From the NCBI RefSeq assembly GCF_900110115.1, contig NZ_FOCM01000002.1, positions 434,001-498,000 of the forward strand: DNA of 64,000 nucleotides, in the 5' to 3' direction. How positions within the stretch are numbered: position 1 is the stretch's first letter; every line of letters begins with the position of its first letter. Shown here in pieces: positions 62,295-64,000 of the stretch. The notes under the pieces were generated by a model. It saw only the letters and a list, made by a program, of their open reading frames with translations, made no database searches and was not told the origin of the DNA. A program made the translations under genes and the position numbers. The stretch comes from Palleronia pelagia. Its GTDB lineage: Bacteria > Pseudomonadota > Alphaproteobacteria > Rhodobacterales > Rhodobacteraceae.

Positions 62295-62429
62295 ATGAAA
62301 CGCACCTTCCAGCCTTCGAACCTGGTTCGCAAGCACCGCCACGGCTTTCGTGCGCGCATGGCCACCAAGGCCGGCCGCAAGATCCTGAACGCGCGCCGCG
62401 CCAAGGGCCGCAAGTCGCTCAGCGCCTGA
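62295..62429 (+). CDS. rpmH: Ribosomal protein L34
   Basis: Large-subunit ribosomal protein of 44 residues, complete: [19 protein letters not shown] at the start and a basic [10 protein letters not shown] end. Too short for the supplied frames but unmistakable. A GGAGAG site precedes the ATG. First gene of the conserved rpmH-rnpA-yidD group. Confidence 0.98.
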   Translation: MKRTFQPSNLVRKHRHGFRARMATKAGRKILNARRAKGRKSLSA

Positions 62430-62440
62430 GCTCTTCCGCC

Positions 62441-62836
62441 GTGACAGCCTTTCCGCCCGCCTCGGATCCCTCCGCAGGCGGGTTGGACGCGTTGGACACA
62501 CCCGAGATCACCCGCCTGAAGTCCCGCGCCGATTTCCTGCGCGCCGCGCGGGCGCAGGTCGTGCGGCTCCCGGCCTTCATGCTCCAGGCCCGGCGGCGCG
62601 ATGATGGCGACGCGGCGATTCGCGTCGGGTTCACCTGCTCAAAGAAGGTCGGCAACGCCGTGGCCCGCAACCGGGCCAAGCGGCGCCTGCGCGAGATCGC
62701 GCGCCTCACCCTGCCGGACCACGGCCGGCCGGGCTGGGATTACGTCCTGATCGGTCGGCGCGACGTCACCGCCGGGGCCGATTTCGACCGGATGCGCGGC
62801 GACCTCGCCCGCGCGCTGGACAAGCTGCACCGATGA
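62441..62836 (+). CDS. rnpA: Ribonuclease P protein component
   Basis: Protein partner of the catalytic RNase P RNA in tRNA 5' maturation. It is 131 residues from GTG 62441, 11 bases after rpmH. The core starts [13 protein letters not shown] and contains the RNR motif region [19 protein letters not shown], the RNA-binding signature. A shorter form from a TTG near 62483 is possible, since the first residues are unconserved. It overlaps yidD by four bases. Confidence 0.95.
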   Translation: MTAFPPASDPSAGGLDALDTPEITRLKSRADFLRAARAQVVRLPAFMLQARRRDDGDAAIRVGFTCSKKVGNAVARNRAKRRLREIARLTLPDHGRPGWDYVLIGRRDVTAGADFDRMRGDLARALDKLHR

Positions 62837-63051
62837 CCCCGCTGGCGCGCGTGCTCTCCTGGCCGGTGCTGGCCTATCGCGCGACATTCTCGTCCTGGGT
62901 CGGCTTCAACTGCCGCTATCACCCGACCTGCTCGGCCTACGCGCTCGAGGCGCTGGAAAAGCACGGCGGCCTTCGCGGCGGCTGGCTGGCGCTGCGGCGC
63001 ATCGCCCGGTGCCACCCGTTTGGCGGTTCGGGCATCGACAACGTGCCCTAG
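62833..63051 (+). CDS. yidD: Membrane protein insertion efficiency factor YidD
   Basis: Protein of 72 residues that helps YidC-dependent insertion. The signature [19 protein letters not shown] is complete, followed by [17 protein letters not shown]. Coupled to rnpA by ATGA. The gene after it converges from the right. Confidence 0.96.
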   Translation: MTPLARVLSWPVLAYRATFSSWVGFNCRYHPTCSAYALEALEKHGGLRGGWLALRRIARCHPFGGSGIDNVP

Positions 63052-63057
63052 AAGGGC

Positions 63058-63610
63058 TCAGCGGTCCGGCACGACCAGCGGCGTTCGCAACGCGTGATCG
63101 CCAAGGTCGGCGAAGGCCCGCTCCGGATCCGCCCGGGCATAGGCGCGCGCCGAACGCTCTGAGCCCCAGGTAGATCGCCCAGCGCCGCCAGGCGCGCACC
63201 CGCGCCGCCTCCATCGCCAGGCGCATGACCTCGTCCGCGAACAGCCTGTCGCGCTCTTTCGGCGCGCGGCCCGGCAGGAAGGACCAGGCGACGTAAAGGT
63301 AGTCGTGGATGATCGCCGCCTCCAGCCACGGCCCCACTCGGCCCACCAGCCAACGCAACCCCGGCGGCACCGATGTCAGGTCGGTCACCAGCCCGCGCGG
63401 CGCGGTCATCACGTGGCGCCGGCCATCCACGCGGACGGCGCAGTCGAAATCGTGCTGCAACACGTAGTCGCCATCCTCGCCCAGCCGGTCGATCAGGTTG
63501 GCAACGGGCCGGATCAGGCTCAGCGGCGACAGGTACTCGAAATCGCTGACGCGGTGCCAATCGGCCGGATACGGATCGACGGGATGCGGCGGGGCGGCAC
63601 GAAGCTCCAT
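63058..63610 (-). pseudogene. DUF1353 protein gene with an apparent frameshift near 63142-63151
   Basis: The frame from ATG 63610 reads a good DUF1353-type protein (DFEYLSPLSLIRPV, GLVTDLTSVPPGLRWLV, AAIIHDYLYVAWSF, ADEVMRLAMEA) up to about residue 155. It then runs through yidD on the opposite strand as low-quality sequence to 62906. If one base is removed in the GGCGCGCGCC run at 63142-63151, the frame continues as AYARADPERAFADLGDHALRTPLVVPDR and stops at 63058, seven bases from the yidD end. The restored product is about 183 residues. Either a sequencing/assembly error or a real inactivating change. Confidence 0.7.
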
Positions 63611-63657
63611 GGCGATCTCCTCTGGGCGGACGGTCGGAAATGGGATAATCGGCGCCC

Positions 63658-64000
63658 ATGCTGGACCATAACGACATTCACCCGCTGTTTCACGGTGCCC
63701 CAGACAGCACCGAGTTCCGCAAGCTGCGAAAGCGCATCGTGCGCCAGACCCGCGAGGCGGTCGAGCAATACGCCATGGCGCGCAAGGGCGAGCGGTGGCT
63801 GGTCTGCCTGTCGGGCGGCAAGGACAGCTACACCCTGCTGGCCGCGCTGACCGAGTTGCAGTGGCGTGGCCTGCTGCCGGTTGAGATCCTGGCCTGCAAC
63901 CTCGACCAGGGCCAGCCCGGCTTCCCGGCGACGGTCCTGCCCGAGTTCCTCGAGCGTATGGGCGTGCCGCATCGGATCGAGTATCAGGACACCTATTCCA
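63658..64000 (+). CDS. ttcA: tRNA 2-thiocytidine synthetase TtcA, N-terminal part (3' end outside window)
   Basis: ATP-dependent enzyme thiolating cytidine 32 of some tRNAs. The first 114 residues are present, and the frame is open at the right edge. The PP-loop [13 protein letters not shown] (near residue 53) and the following [23 protein letters not shown] match TtcA. The two Cys-x-x-Cys motifs that bind its Fe-S cluster would lie beyond the window. ATG 63658 is divergent from the DUF1353 gene, 47 bases away. Confidence 0.93.
   Translation, partial: MLDHNDIHPLFHGAPDSTEFRKLRKRIVRQTREAVEQYAMARKGERWLVCLSGGKDSYTLLAALTELQWRGLLPVEILACNLDQGQPGFPATVLPEFLERMGVPHRIEYQDTYS

Noticed and set aside
62906-63057. 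Extended C-terminus of the DUF1353 frame reading through yidD
   Set aside because: Low-complexity Arg/Pro/Gly sequence antisense to a well-defined gene; better explained by the frameshift.

Overview
The window is high-GC, gene-dense chromosomal DNA from an alphaproteobacterium, most likely a Rhodobacterales/Roseobacter-type organism. The evidence is a cobalt-dependent cobN, a formate dehydrogenase island with DUF3305/DUF3306, the rpoZ-rel-DUF2062-pdxJ neighbourhood, a LuxR solo, a TRAP transporter and frequent ATGA/GTGA start-stop overlaps. I found no rRNA, tRNA, CRISPR array, intact insertion sequence or prophage.

Layout. 1-4.5 kb: the 3' part of cobN, an lrgA/lrgB-like pair translationally coupled to it, a small lipoprotein and cobO. 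4.5-7.3 kb: a HlyIII-family membrane protein, mscL, a secreted protein behind a structured leader, and a glutathione transferase. 7.4-21.5 kb: a formate dehydrogenase island. One arm, on the minus strand, reads DUF3305, DUF3306, TorD-type chaperone, small TAT protein, catalytic alpha, Fe-S beta, cytochrome b gamma, WD40-cytochrome c and a 44-aa protein. The other arm starts divergently with a multi-cluster ferredoxin. Beyond it lie an odd cytochrome c, a DUF6494 protein, an ApbC/Mrp ATPase, a degenerate biotin/lipoate-ligase-like protein and DUF6505.

21.7-38 kb: housekeeping and regulation. This stretch holds a LOV histidine kinase, pdxJ, DUF2062, bifunctional rel, rpoZ, folK, a NYN-domain protein, a LuxR-type regulator with a lux-box-like palindrome at its start, ispH, a coupled LysE/DUF3429/methyltransferase group, rnhA, a TRIC-like channel, a def/def-like/fmt operon, a PatB-type lyase and a DEAD-box helicase with a long leader. 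38-53 kb: a minus-strand catabolic block resembling the pimeloyl-CoA (pim) beta-oxidation set. It has two acyl-CoA dehydrogenases that look like a heteromer, a thiolase, a hydratase/dehydrogenase fusion, a CoA ligase and glutaryl-CoA dehydrogenase, and it lies next to an IclR regulator and a complete TRAP transporter. 53-58.4 kb: urate breakdown (uraH, a puuE-uraD fusion, allA, an ureidoglycine aminohydrolase and urate oxidase PuuD). 58.5-64 kb: an orphan histidine kinase, a disulfide flavoprotein with a TVP38 membrane partner, rpmH-rnpA-yidD, a frameshifted DUF1353 gene and the 5' end of ttcA.

The least-explained parts are the formate dehydrogenase island (a seven-bladed propeller fused to a cytochrome c, a cytochrome c that seems to carry a shortened oxyanion-binding-protein domain, a ligase-like protein without its catalytic lysine), the peptide deformylase paralogue with lost metal and catalytic residues, and the palindromes covering the TRAP promoter.
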